A stretch of 12,258 bases of DNA from Astrothelium macrocarpum (Eukaryota; Ascomycota; Dothideomycetes; Trypetheliales; Trypetheliaceae), in NCBI GenBank assembly GCA_021030915.1, contig JAGEMR010000281.1:1-12258 (forward strand), in the 5' to 3' direction. The notes under the pieces were generated by a model that worked only from the letters and a program-made list of their open reading frames with translations, was not told the DNA's origin and made no database searches. The translations under genes were made by a program, and so were the position numbers. Positions within the stretch are counted from its first letter, which is position 1; every line of letters starts with the position of its first letter. Shown in pieces: positions 1 to 7,695 of this stretch.

Positions 1-1042
1 GACAGGGGGTTGTCAGAATTGACCGGCCAACCTCCGAACTCCGAAATGAGACGAAAATACCAAAACAATAATTGTCTTTCAATTTTGATCTTAATTATGA
101 CGCCAATCACATATCGTATGAAGCGTCCGAATATACCAAAATATTCGCCAAAATATCAAAAATCTAATATTATTCACCGTTTTCGATTTTTTTATTTATA
201 TGATAAAAAATCATATTATGAATCTGATAGAGAATTTTTTAAACGTTTTGATATCATAAAAAATATAAATCAAGAATAATTCTATTATTAATATGATTTG
301 GCCAAATTAATATATCAAAAAATTCGTCTGATTTTGAATAAATTTGGCCATACATTAATAATATTTTAGAATGATATCGATATATTTATTTTATTCTTTA
401 AAAATTCTATTTATCATATTTTTTTTGATATTCAAATCAATTATTATAATAAATCATATAATATTTATATATTCAAAAAAAAAAATTAATAAAATAAATA
501 ATATTGATTTTTATCATATATAATATATAAAAATCATTAAAATAATAAATAAATCAAAAAAAGTCAAATATATTAAAGAATATTTTAATAATATTTTCGA
601 AAATTTCTGAATTTTTATAATATGAATAGATAAAATATATTATGATTTAAAAAAATTAATTTATCTAAAAATATTATATAAAAAAGGAATAAAATATGAA
701 TTTAAAAACGTTTTTAAAAAATTTCTATAAAAAAATAATAAATTTCATTTTATTATATAAATTTTATGATAAATCAAAGAATCTTTCATTTTTTATAATT
801 ATAAAAATGAATATATTAAATATTTTTATATTCGGCCTAAATTTTATTCAAATAAAAATAAATCAGATTTTCAATTAGAATAGAAGATTATTTAATAGAA
901 AATTAAATAATCTAAAAATTAATAAATCAAATCATTAAATAATAAATTTATTATTAAATAATATTATAAGAATATTTTATTTGAATATTTTTATATTTAT
1001 CATTAATAATATACTGAATCAATTTTATATTTTCATTGTTTT
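1..1042. other. AT-rich left flank, no recognisable gene
   Basis: No gene can be supported here. The first ~140 bases are clearly richer in G+C than the rest and keep ApC and GpT contexts, so they escaped most of the hypermutation; from about 150 on the sequence is as AT-rich as the retroelement. A G-rich run at 5-9 followed by TGTCAG at 11-16 resembles a polypurine tract meeting an LTR start, but no matching LTR end can be shown. A 10-base inverted pair (TGGCCAAATT at 299-308, AATTTGGCCA at 341-350) lies in the AT-rich part. The flank does not match the missing part of element 2, so it does not support a simple insertion of element 1 into element 2. Confidence 0.6.
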
Positions 1043-1116
1043 TATTATGACCATTATGTCTGAGGGGTCATACTGCGGTATCCACCAACTACAGGGATAG
1101 GCCGTAGGCACCAACT

Positions 1117-1174
1117 CACCGGCTCACCAGTGAGGAAATAAGATTCACCAGCTCACCAGTGAGGAAGTGAATTT
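1117..1174 (+). repeat. 29-base tandem repeat x2 in U3 (type A)
   Basis: Two 29-base units start at 1117 (caccggctcaccagtgagg) and 1146 (caccagctcaccagtgagg). Each contains the small inverted pair CTCAC/GTGAG. The same pair of units is present, more mutated, in the 3' LTR at 7412-7469. The LTRs of element 2 and the solo LTR carry a different, 42-base repeat in this part of U3, so this marks a distinct LTR subfamily. Confidence 0.8.
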
Positions 1175-1201
1175 CATTCACCCTGAAATGAATAGATTAA
1201 A

Positions 1202-1211
1202 TATATAAAAA
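1202..1211 (+). promoter_or_regulatory. Probable LTR promoter TATA box
   Basis: TATATAAAAA in the 5' LTR is kept in the 3' LTR (7497-7506) and on the minus strand of element 2 (9617-9626); the solo LTR has TATATAG (near 10960-10966, minus strand). A start site about 30-35 bases downstream would fall near 1237, where ATATTCAAA is kept in all four LTRs. The start site is inferred; the conservation is seen. Confidence 0.55.
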
Positions 1212-1400
1212 TGTAACAAAATCAGATTATTTCGTTATATTCAAAATCATTCTTTAAATTAATCTTTGATAACGTCTTCAGTAGAATTTTGAATTATCAA
1301 ATTATATTATTTTTTATTAATTCAGTCTTTTATTAATTCATTTCAGAAATCATTTTGATCCGAAATAGATTTAATTATAAAAATATCTAGAAATATAATA

Positions 1401-1414
1401 TATTAAATATTTTC
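1401..1414 (+). other. Candidate primer binding site, tRNA type not recognised
   Basis: The internal region starts TATTAAATATTTTC here; element 2 reads TATTGAATATTTTC at the same place (minus strand, 9426 downwards), so one G-to-A change is visible. No TGG-type tRNA complement is evident. The TTGAATAT of element 2 is complementary to ATATTCAA near the predicted transcript start in the LTR (1237-1244), which would suit Tf1-like self-priming. The low-complexity sequence makes chance matches possible. Confidence 0.4.
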
Positions 1415-1417
1415 AAA

Positions 1418-2209
1418 ATGAATTAATAAAAATAATCGTAAAATAATGATAATATATTTTAGATTGGAAGAAATTGATCCATATCACGATTTAAAGAAAA
1501 AATCAGAAAATCTGATGATTTTTATAAAGACCGTTTTAAAATAGAAGATTGATTTAATATCATTTAATTATATTTCATATTTGAAGATATTGTAATAATC
1601 AATTAATTTCTTTTCGCAATTACGTTTATGAAAGAAAAAATATTTTATTGGATCCGTTCATATTTTATTAATTATATGATAGGAATTGGAGATTAAATGA
1701 TCAATAATATATTTCAAAATTTTGATATATTCAAAAAAGAAATTATTAAAATATTCAGAATATTTAATTAATAAATAATAATTGAATAAATAATTTTGAA
1801 TATTAAATAAAAGATTTCAATAATAAATTATATAATCAGATTCTAAAAATATATTCAATAAATTAAATAAAATAATGAAATATTCCATTTCATATTTTAT
1901 AGAAAATTTAAAGATAATATTAAGAATAAATTAATACGTTATATAAATATCACGGATATTCTATTATAATTAATGAAGATAGTGATTGAATTAGACGATA
2001 AATTATATATAAAAATTTTAGATAAAAAGAGGAGCCGAAAATTAATTATTGGACGGGAAAATTCACGAATTTAGAATAATAATTATGACGATCTAATAGA
2101 TTTTAATTTTATCGGAAAAGGAAAAAAGGATAATATCCGTCCAAAAAAGGGATCCAAAAATAAAAAATATTATTTTTATGAAAAAGAAGGATATTTTATA
2201 AAGAATTAT
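1418..2209 (+). pseudogene. Gag capsid and CCHC nucleocapsid region
   Basis: Capsid and nucleocapsid form the particle and bind the RNA. Around 1511-1640 the frame reads like the retrotransposon Gag family (DDFYKDRFKIED, then a hydrophobic block and FYWIRSY near 1650). The knuckle lies at 2168-2209, residues 251-264 of the nominal product. It has exact CCHC spacing, but all four ligands read Tyr: Y-x2-Y-x4-Y-x4-Y, with EKEG and FIKN between. TGT/TGC to TAT and CAT/CAC to TAT explain this. Element 2 still has the last Cys (TGC, minus strand 8615-8617), which confirms the reading. About 250 codons before the knuckle fits a short fungal Gag. Confidence 0.85.
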
Positions 2210-3400
2210 TAATTCAAATCTAATATGATATAACGGGAAATCGTAATCATAAAAAAGAAAATCAATATAATTTTAATAGATTATCCGGATGAAAAAATTT
2301 TAATTGAAGGGATCATTCAGAAAACGTCTGATAAAAGAAATGAATGGCAATTCGATCAATAAAATAATGATAAAAAGAATAATCCATTTCCGATATCAGA
2401 AAATTTACAGAAAATTCGTAAAAAAATATAAGAATATATTATACAATCAAATTAATAAATAAATTAAATCATAAAAAAATATTCAATAATTGAATTTATA
2501 TTTCAATAATATATCGGAAAGATATTAAAATAGTCAAATTATAAAAATCATTTTATGGCCAGATTATATATTATTTCTAATTATCTAATATATATTATTA
2601 TAATATAAATATTCAGAAAATAATTCAGAATTTTGATAGAATTATTATCAGAAAATTTTGAAATATAGAAAAATATTTTATTTGATATAATTAATTCGGA
2701 TTATAAATGATTAATTTTATTAAAAAAATATTGAAATCAGAAATATTAATTATCAGAATATCGGAAATATTAAAAAATAAAAAAAAAATATTTGATAAAA
2801 TAATATCATTAATATATAAAATTCATGATATTCTGAATATCGGAAAATATAATAATATTATTATTATAATAAAAATTATAAAAGATATATATATGATTAA
2901 TAATAAAAGGGCAAATATATAAATGAAAAAATAAAAAAAATTATATCCATAAATATGTTATTATTTAAGAAAAATATAGAATATTTTCAAATAAATTTAT
3001 TAATATAATCTATTTATGATTATTGAATCAGAGATTATTTTCAAAAATAATTAATTATAAATAGAAAATATCCAGATCATAAAAGAATATATTATTATCA
3101 ATATAAAAATAAAGATTATAAAATTCATATAATAAAAAAATTAGAATAATATGAATAATAATTTTGGAAAAATTATAATTTTATCAATTATTTTATTTAT
3201 TAAAAATAAAAAAGGGAATATATATTAATCAATAAATGGTATTATAGAAATAGAAAAAATTATTCATATTATAATGATTACGGAATAATATAATATCTGT
3301 CTATATTTATCAGATAAATCGCGATAAAAATATATTCATTATAAGAAAAAGATCTAAATTCTATATATAAAATGCGTATATAAATTTAAATATTATTCAG
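2210..3400 (+). pseudogene. Unassigned Gag-Pol linker of about 1.2 kb
   Basis: This stretch lies between the zinc knuckle and the protease and has no domain I can name. The Gag frame stays protein-like to about 2440 (ILIDYPDEKILIEG, EWQFDQ), then stops become frequent. A different frame is open at 2707-2922. Shortly before the protease the main frame is convincing again. The stretch is co-linear in element 2 as far as 3128, so it belongs to the family and is not a late insertion. About 400 codons between knuckle and protease is long for Ty3/gypsy elements. Either a frameshift joins Gag and Pol here or an extra segment is present. Confidence 0.5.
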
Positions 3401-3720
3401 ATATCCAATCATTTATTATATATTATAATAATATTGGAAAAAAAAAAAAGAATTAAAATATTAATTGATTCAAAAATAAATAGGAATTTTATATTCAAAA
3501 TATTCTAAAATTTATTGGATTTATTAATTAAATCAAAAAACCGAAAATACGTAATATACGTAATAATAGAAGAAAGAATATCAGAAATTGGCGAAATTTT
3601 GGAAAAAATTCGGCCAATATTTATGATTATCGCAGGATATATTAAAAAAATCATATTCAATATTATTATCATAATCAGATATAATATCGTATTAGAATTA
3701 TTTTGATTATAATAATATAA
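3401..3720 (+). pseudogene. Retropepsin-like aspartic protease domain
   Basis: The active-site motif is at 3461-3478: LIDSKI in place of the usual L-I-D-S-G-A/T. The catalytic Asp (3467-3469, nominal residue 684) and Ser survive; the Gly has become Lys through GGN to AAN changes. Further on, the segment ending RYNIVLELF before 3707 matches the flap-to-C-terminal part of these proteases (usual form xxxVLGLPWL), and a TGA there stands for a Trp codon. The protease would have cut Gag-Pol into its parts. Same frame as RT. Confidence 0.8.
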
Positions 3721-4039
3721 TTCAATAATTAATTGGAAAAATGGAATATTAGAAATGAATGGATATAATTATAGAATTATATCGAAATTTTTATATTCAG
3801 ATATGATGAAAGATAAAATGAATGATTATTTTATATAAATCATTTTAAAAAATGAAATTTTTATTAAAGGAATTTTAGATATAATAGATATTCCAATAGA
3901 ATAAAAAAATCAAAAAATTAATAATTTAAAAATAATTCCAATTATTTCTGAAATTTTTTTGGAATATAAAAAATGGATATATTTTTTTAAAAAAGAATTA
4001 GATATTAATATATTATTTAAATATCAATCGTGGAATTAT

Positions 4040-4770
4040 GAAATAAAATTTTTTATAAAAAAATAATCTATATTCAGATTCATTTATATATTATTCAATA
4101 AGAAATTTAAAATATTAAGAAAATATTTAAATAAAAATCTGAAAAAGAACTTTATTAGAAAATCGGAATTATTTATAAAATATCCGATTTTTTTTATATT
4201 AAAAAAAGATAAAAATTTACGATTTTATATAAATTATTAATAATTCAATAAAATAATAATCAAAAATTGATATTCATTATCAAATATTATAGAATTATAA
4301 AATAGATTTTCAGATATATAATAATTTATCAAATTGGATTTATTAAAAATCTATAATTTCATATAAATGAAAAAAAATGAAAAATGGAAAATAATATTTT
4401 GAATAAAATATGAATATTTTGAATATTTTATTATACCATTTGAATTCATAAATGCGTCAATTAATTATCAAATATTTATCAATAATATATTAAGATTATA
4501 TTTTAATAGATTTATAATAACATATTTAGACGATATTCTCATTTATTCAAAAATCAGAAAAGAATATATATGATATATATAATAGATATTTAAAAAATTT
4601 GATAAATGGGATTTATAATTGAAATTATCAAAATATGAATTCTGGATTAAAAAAATAAATTTTTTAAATTATATCATTGGAATAAAAATTATATAAATTG
4701 ATTTAAATAAAATCAAATCAATTAAAAATTGGCCAAAATCAAAAAATATAAAAAATATTCAATTCTTTTT
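4040..4770 (+). pseudogene. Reverse transcriptase domain
   Basis: The polymerase copying element RNA to DNA. Visible in order: LRKYLNKNLKK-like opening near 4112, FIKLDL with the first catalytic Asp at 4337-4339 (nominal residue 974), YEYFEYFIIPF near 4409 (family form Y-x2-F-E-Y-x2-M-P-F-G), and YLDDILIYSK at 4523-4552 with both catalytic Asp codons intact (residues 1038-1039). FLNYIIGIK near 4660 and NWPKSKNIKNIQFFLKF near 4725 lead on to RNase H. Changes are G-to-A or C-to-T types, with several CAA/CGA-derived stops and no frameshift. Confidence 0.93.
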
Positions 4771-5345
4771 AAAATTCGTTAATTATAATAAAAGATTTAT
4801 TAATAAATATTCCTTTAAAATATAATTTTTAATGGAATTAATAAAAAATAAAAAAATATTCGTTTTCGGAAAAAACGAAAAAAAAATATTCGAAATATTT
4901 AAAAAAGATTATTTATAAAATCCCGTATTAAAAATTATTGAATCATCAGAATTAATATAAATTGAAATTAATATATCCGATTTGATAATAAAAATATATT
5001 TATATTAATAAATATAAAATGGAAAATGATATTCAATAAAATATTATTTAAAAAAATTTTCAGAATCAGAATAGAATTATGATATTTATGATAAAGAATT
5101 TTTTATTATAATTATTATATTATAATACTGGAAGATATATATTAAAAAATTACCATTTTTAGAAATTTTCATAAATTATAAAAATTTCATTTATTTTATA
5201 ATAATAAAATAATTGAATTAATAATAAATTAAATGGTCAGAATTCTTAAAATAATATAAATTTGTCATTAAATATATATCAGAGAAAAATAATCCTAAAA
5301 TTGATATTTTAAATCAAAGGCCGGATTATATGATAAAAGAAGTCA
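4771..5345 (+). pseudogene. RNase H domain and tether
   Basis: This would remove the RNA strand after copying. The frame of RT continues without a shift: VNYNKRFINKYSF near 4775, FVFGKNEKKIFEIFKKDYL near 4860, then IEINISD near 4960, where the first acidic residue of the DASD-like motif has become Asn while the second stays Asp. YDIYDKEF near 5080 is the second acidic motif with Glu kept. LPFLEIFINYKNF near 5150 and the RPDYMIKE end near 5320 complete the Ty3/gypsy RNase H. Stops are of hypermutation type. Confidence 0.88.
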
Positions 5346-6150
5346 AAAATCAGATAATTTTTTAAATTAATCAAAATAATATATTATTAAAAAGATATAA
5401 AAAAATTAATGTAATTCTGATTATTTTTAAACAAAATCAATAAATGAGACAGAAAATTATGATTCCATTAAAAAGGATCAGAAAAATTATTAAAAAATAT
5501 TATATCGGATTATTTTATGAATATTTAGAAATCGTATAAATTATAAAGAATATTCAACGAAATTGTCATTTTAAAAGAATAAAAGAATATATTTAAAATT
5601 ATATTATTAAATATGAATCATATTAGAAAAATAAATATAATATATAAATAAAAAAAGAAATAATTATACCAATAGAATCATTGTATGAATTATTTAAATA
5701 AATCATCATAAATTTTATTACGGATTTATTAAAATCTGAAAATTTAATGATAAAATTAGAATATAATATAATCATAATCATTATAAATAAATTAATAAAA
5801 TACGTTATCGTTAAATAATTCAAAAAGATATATAAAATAATTCATATAACCGAATTATTATTTCAAAAAATAATTAAATATTTTAGAATTCCAATAAATA
5901 TTATATCTGATAGAAATTGAAAATTTATATCAATTTATTAGAAAATAATTCTAAATGAATTTAAAATCAAATTAAAGATATTTATAATATATTATAAGAA
6001 AATAGACGGCCAAATAGAACGCATAAATCAGATATTAAAATAATATTTAAGACATTATATAAATAATCAATAAAATAATTGGATATTTTTATTATTTATA
6101 ATATAATTAATATTAAATCAGAGGATATCATCAATTATATAAAAAATATC
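5346..6150 (+). pseudogene. Integrase: HHCC zinc finger and DDE core
   Basis: This would insert the DNA copy into the chromosome. Zinc finger: the Cys pair appears as Y-E-S-Y at 5612-5623 and the His pair probably as Tyr at 5501 and 5522, so metal binding is lost. Core: the first Asp reads Asn (5711-5713, context INFITDLL), the second is kept in SDR (5909-5911), and Glu is kept in DGQIERINQ (6017-6019). Spacing from second Asp to Glu is 35 residues (DD35E), as in Ty3/gypsy integrases. YLRHYINNQ near 6045 is the usual following motif. Same frame throughout. Confidence 0.92.
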
Positions 6151-6766
6151 AATAGAATATATTTTAGATCAAAATAATAAAAATTGGATTAAATAAAATA
6201 TAAAAATATTTTCAAATCAAATATAATAAAATATAATAAAAAAATTGGAAATTTTAATATAAATATGAAAAAATATCAAAAGAAATAATTAACGGATATT
6301 AATTAAAAATAAAAAAATCAATATCTTCAAAAAAAATGGATTTTAATTAAAAAAGAAGAATAAAATATATTTATTTATCAAAAATTTTAAAAATAAATTA
6401 TTAATAAAAAATTGGAATCAATCAAAATCGAACCATTTCTGATACAAAAATAAAAAAAGTCAATAAATTTTAAATTAAAATTATCATTAAATATTAAAAT
6501 CCATCCAATATTTTATATATTCTTATTCTAATCAATAAATATAATGATATTATATCAAAAAATATTCCATTTCAAATCGGAAAAAAAAAAATGAATTCAA
6601 AATAAAAAGAATATTAAATCATTATGATGATTCATATCTAATCAAATAAAAAAAATATCCGAATTCGGAAAATATATAAAAGATATTAAAAAATCTAAAA
6701 AATTATTAATAAAAGATTAAAGAATTTTATAAACGGGAAAAAATATGTTATCAAAAATCAGATTAG
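6151..6766 (+). pseudogene. Integrase C-terminal region with GPF-like motif and chromodomain
   Basis: KLESIKIEPFLIQK at 6409-6450 is the GPY/F-type motif, followed by KIHPIFYIFL near 6497. Both lie in a different frame from the integrase core. The chromodomain follows: YLIK-x-KKYPNSEN from 6635, where a TAA stands for the Trp of the usual YLVKWKGY box, and ENI-stop-KIL for the ENTWE box. It is back in the core frame. Chromodomains read methylated histone tails and steer integration, which places the element among chromoviruses. Frame changes are probably one-base slips in A runs. The end is uncertain. Confidence 0.8.
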
Positions 6767-6789
6767 TCTCCTTTTTCGAAATAGACGTA

Positions 6790-7266
6790 TTAAAAAACCC
6801 CCGTTATAATAATTATAAGACCATCAAATAAGACATTCTTAATCTGAATAAACGAATTCCAAATCAAAAATGATAAATCAATAATCGTTATTATTATAGA
6901 ATAATTCTCATCATTAATATCTTCTAATAAATCAAATTCATATTCCATCTTCTCTTTTATATAATCTTCGGTTTGACGAAATATTTTTTTATTTTGAAAT
7001 AAATAAATCAATATTTACATTGATTTCTTTTTATTTTTTTCAATATATTTCTGATATTCATCATAAATTTTATCCAATAAAATCCAAAAAAGATTCACAT
7101 ATTTTTTATTATTTTTCATATATTCAGAATATTTCAGATGAGATTCTATAACGATATAAATAAAATCACAGAAAAAATATTAATCGCAAACGATAAAAAT
7201 AGAAAAATCAAAATTAGAAATTTCGTATATAAGATGAAGGCGGTCAGAAAAAAAACAAAAAGATAT
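6790..7266 (-). pseudogene. Antisense reading frame between chromodomain and polypurine tract, unknown function
   Basis: A minus-strand frame of 159 codons including its stop, not recognised. It is closed by TAA at 6790-6792 and broken by only two in-frame stops, both TAA (7180-7182 and 7015-7017), which CAA-to-TAA or TGG-to-TAA changes would give. In DNA this AT-rich, about one stop per ten codons is expected. It encodes mixed charged residues, for example RQTEDYIKEKMEYEF and LLEDINDENYS, unlike the Ile/Asn/Lys noise of shadow frames. An ATA at 7264-7266 could be a damaged ATG, and the upstream limit is a guess. The last ~40 residues are hydrophobic. It runs opposite to gag-pol and converges on its end. 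Element 2 lacks this region, so no second copy is available here. Confidence 0.5.
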
Positions 7267-7321
7267 CGTTAAAAAAATTCACGAAAAATTCGGAATTTAT
7301 AAATATATGAAATCACGTATC

Positions 7322-7334
7322 AGAAAAGAAGGGG
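7322..7334 (+). other. Polypurine tract of element 1
   Basis: AGAAAAGAAGGGG lies 3 bases before the first base of the 3' LTR, the expected place and makeup for the plus-strand primer of reverse transcription. It stands out in the AT-rich surroundings and helps fix the 3' LTR border. Confidence 0.82.
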
Positions 7335-7337
7335 TAA

Positions 7338-7695
7338 TATTATGACTATTATATCTGAGGAATCACATTACAATATCCATCAATTACAGAAATAGACTAT
7401 AGACACCAATTCATCGGCTCATCAATGAAAAAATGAAATTCATCAGTTCATTAATAAAAAAATGAATTTCATTCATCCTGAAATGAGCAGATTAAATATA
7501 TAAAAACGTAACGAAATTAGATAATTTTATTATATTCAAAGCCATTTTCTAAATTAATTTTTGATAACGTCTTCAGTAGAATTTTGAATTACCAAATTAT
7601 ATTATTCTTTGCTAATTCAGTCCTTTACCGACTCACTTCAGAAGCCACTTTGATCCGAAGTAGACTTGACCACAGGGATACCTAAGAGCATAATA
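7338..7695 (+). repeat. 3' LTR of element 1 (358 bases)
   Basis: Direct partner of 1043-1400, same length. Here the damage is reversed: the U3 part (7344-7475) is heavily mutated, while the last ~85 bases (7608-7690, gactcacttcagaag and gaccacagggatacc) keep their C and G. The end GAGCATAATA is a lightly altered GAGCATAACA. The 29-base units are at 7412-7469 and the TATA box at 7497-7506. It abuts the truncated end of element 2 directly. Confidence 0.92.

Larger units (their letters stand above)
1043..1400 (+). repeat. 5' LTR of element 1 (358 bases)
   Basis: The limits come from four-way comparison of the LTR copies. Termini are short inverted repeats: TGTTATGA at the start in the best copies (TATTATGA here) and TCATAACA at the end (RIP-altered to AAATATAATA here). 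The left ~135 bases (U3) keep a high G+C content with two 29-base tandem units; the right half is heavily mutated. TATATAAAAA at 1202-1211 is the likely TATA box. The 3' LTR at 7338-7695 is its direct partner with no length change. Confidence 0.92.
1418..6766 (+). pseudogene. Gag-Pol polyprotein remnant of element 1
   Basis: One reading frame starts at an ATG 17 bases after the LTR. That same frame carries capsid, zinc knuckle, protease, RT, RNase H and the integrase core up to about 6150, interrupted only by stops of the kind that C-to-T and G-to-A changes give (CAA or CAG to TAA or TAG, TGG to a stop). Near 6430 the recognisable GPF-like motif is in another frame, and the chromodomain near 6635 is back in the first, so small indels in A runs are likely in the last part. 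The frame between 2450 and 3400 is unclear. The end is set at the stop at 6764-6766; the true end could differ. A single fused Gag-Pol is the simplest reading. It cannot make protein now. Confidence 0.9.
1043..7695 (+). mobile_element. Ty3/gypsy chromovirus LTR retrotransposon (element 1), full length, hypermutated
   Basis: A complete but dead LTR retrotransposon of 6,653 bases. It has two direct LTRs of exactly 358 bases, a Gag-Pol remnant in the order capsid, zinc knuckle, protease, RT, RNase H, integrase, chromodomain (Ty3/gypsy order), and a polypurine tract just before the 3' LTR. LTR differences are C/T and G/A transitions apart from one T/A that I noticed, so divergence comes from directed hypermutation rather than age. 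The flanking bases (gtttt on the left, ataaa on the right) are not a target-site duplication, so one side has probably been rearranged, for example by recombination between elements. An antisense reading frame lies in the 3' part. Confidence 0.93.

Noticed and set aside
10..279. 89-codon plus-strand ORF at the left edge
   Set aside because: It crosses from the GC-richer edge into hypermutated DNA, matches no family I know and has no motif. Likely a chance frame.
696..878. 60-codon ORF with NFYKK and FYDKSK, resembling an RNase H tether of gypsy elements
   Set aside because: Spacing to the family motif is wrong, neighbouring RT or integrase motifs are absent, and Lys/Asn/Ile/Phe-rich frames give such matches by chance.
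2956..3000. Second zinc knuckle starting C-Y-Y at 2956
   Set aside because: The place of the second Cys reads TTA, which transitions cannot derive from a Cys codon, and element 2 has CGT for the first, so the ancestor was Arg.
5623..5823. 66-codon minus-strand ORF
   Set aside because: It is a shadow of the integrase frame on the plus strand, rich in Ile, Leu, Asn and Phe only.
1043..7695. Plain methyl-CpG decay as the cause of the mutations
   Set aside because: CpG survives in places (TCGG, and ACG in aacgtcttcag kept in both LTRs), while ApC, GpC, GpT and CpC outside CpG are widely lost.
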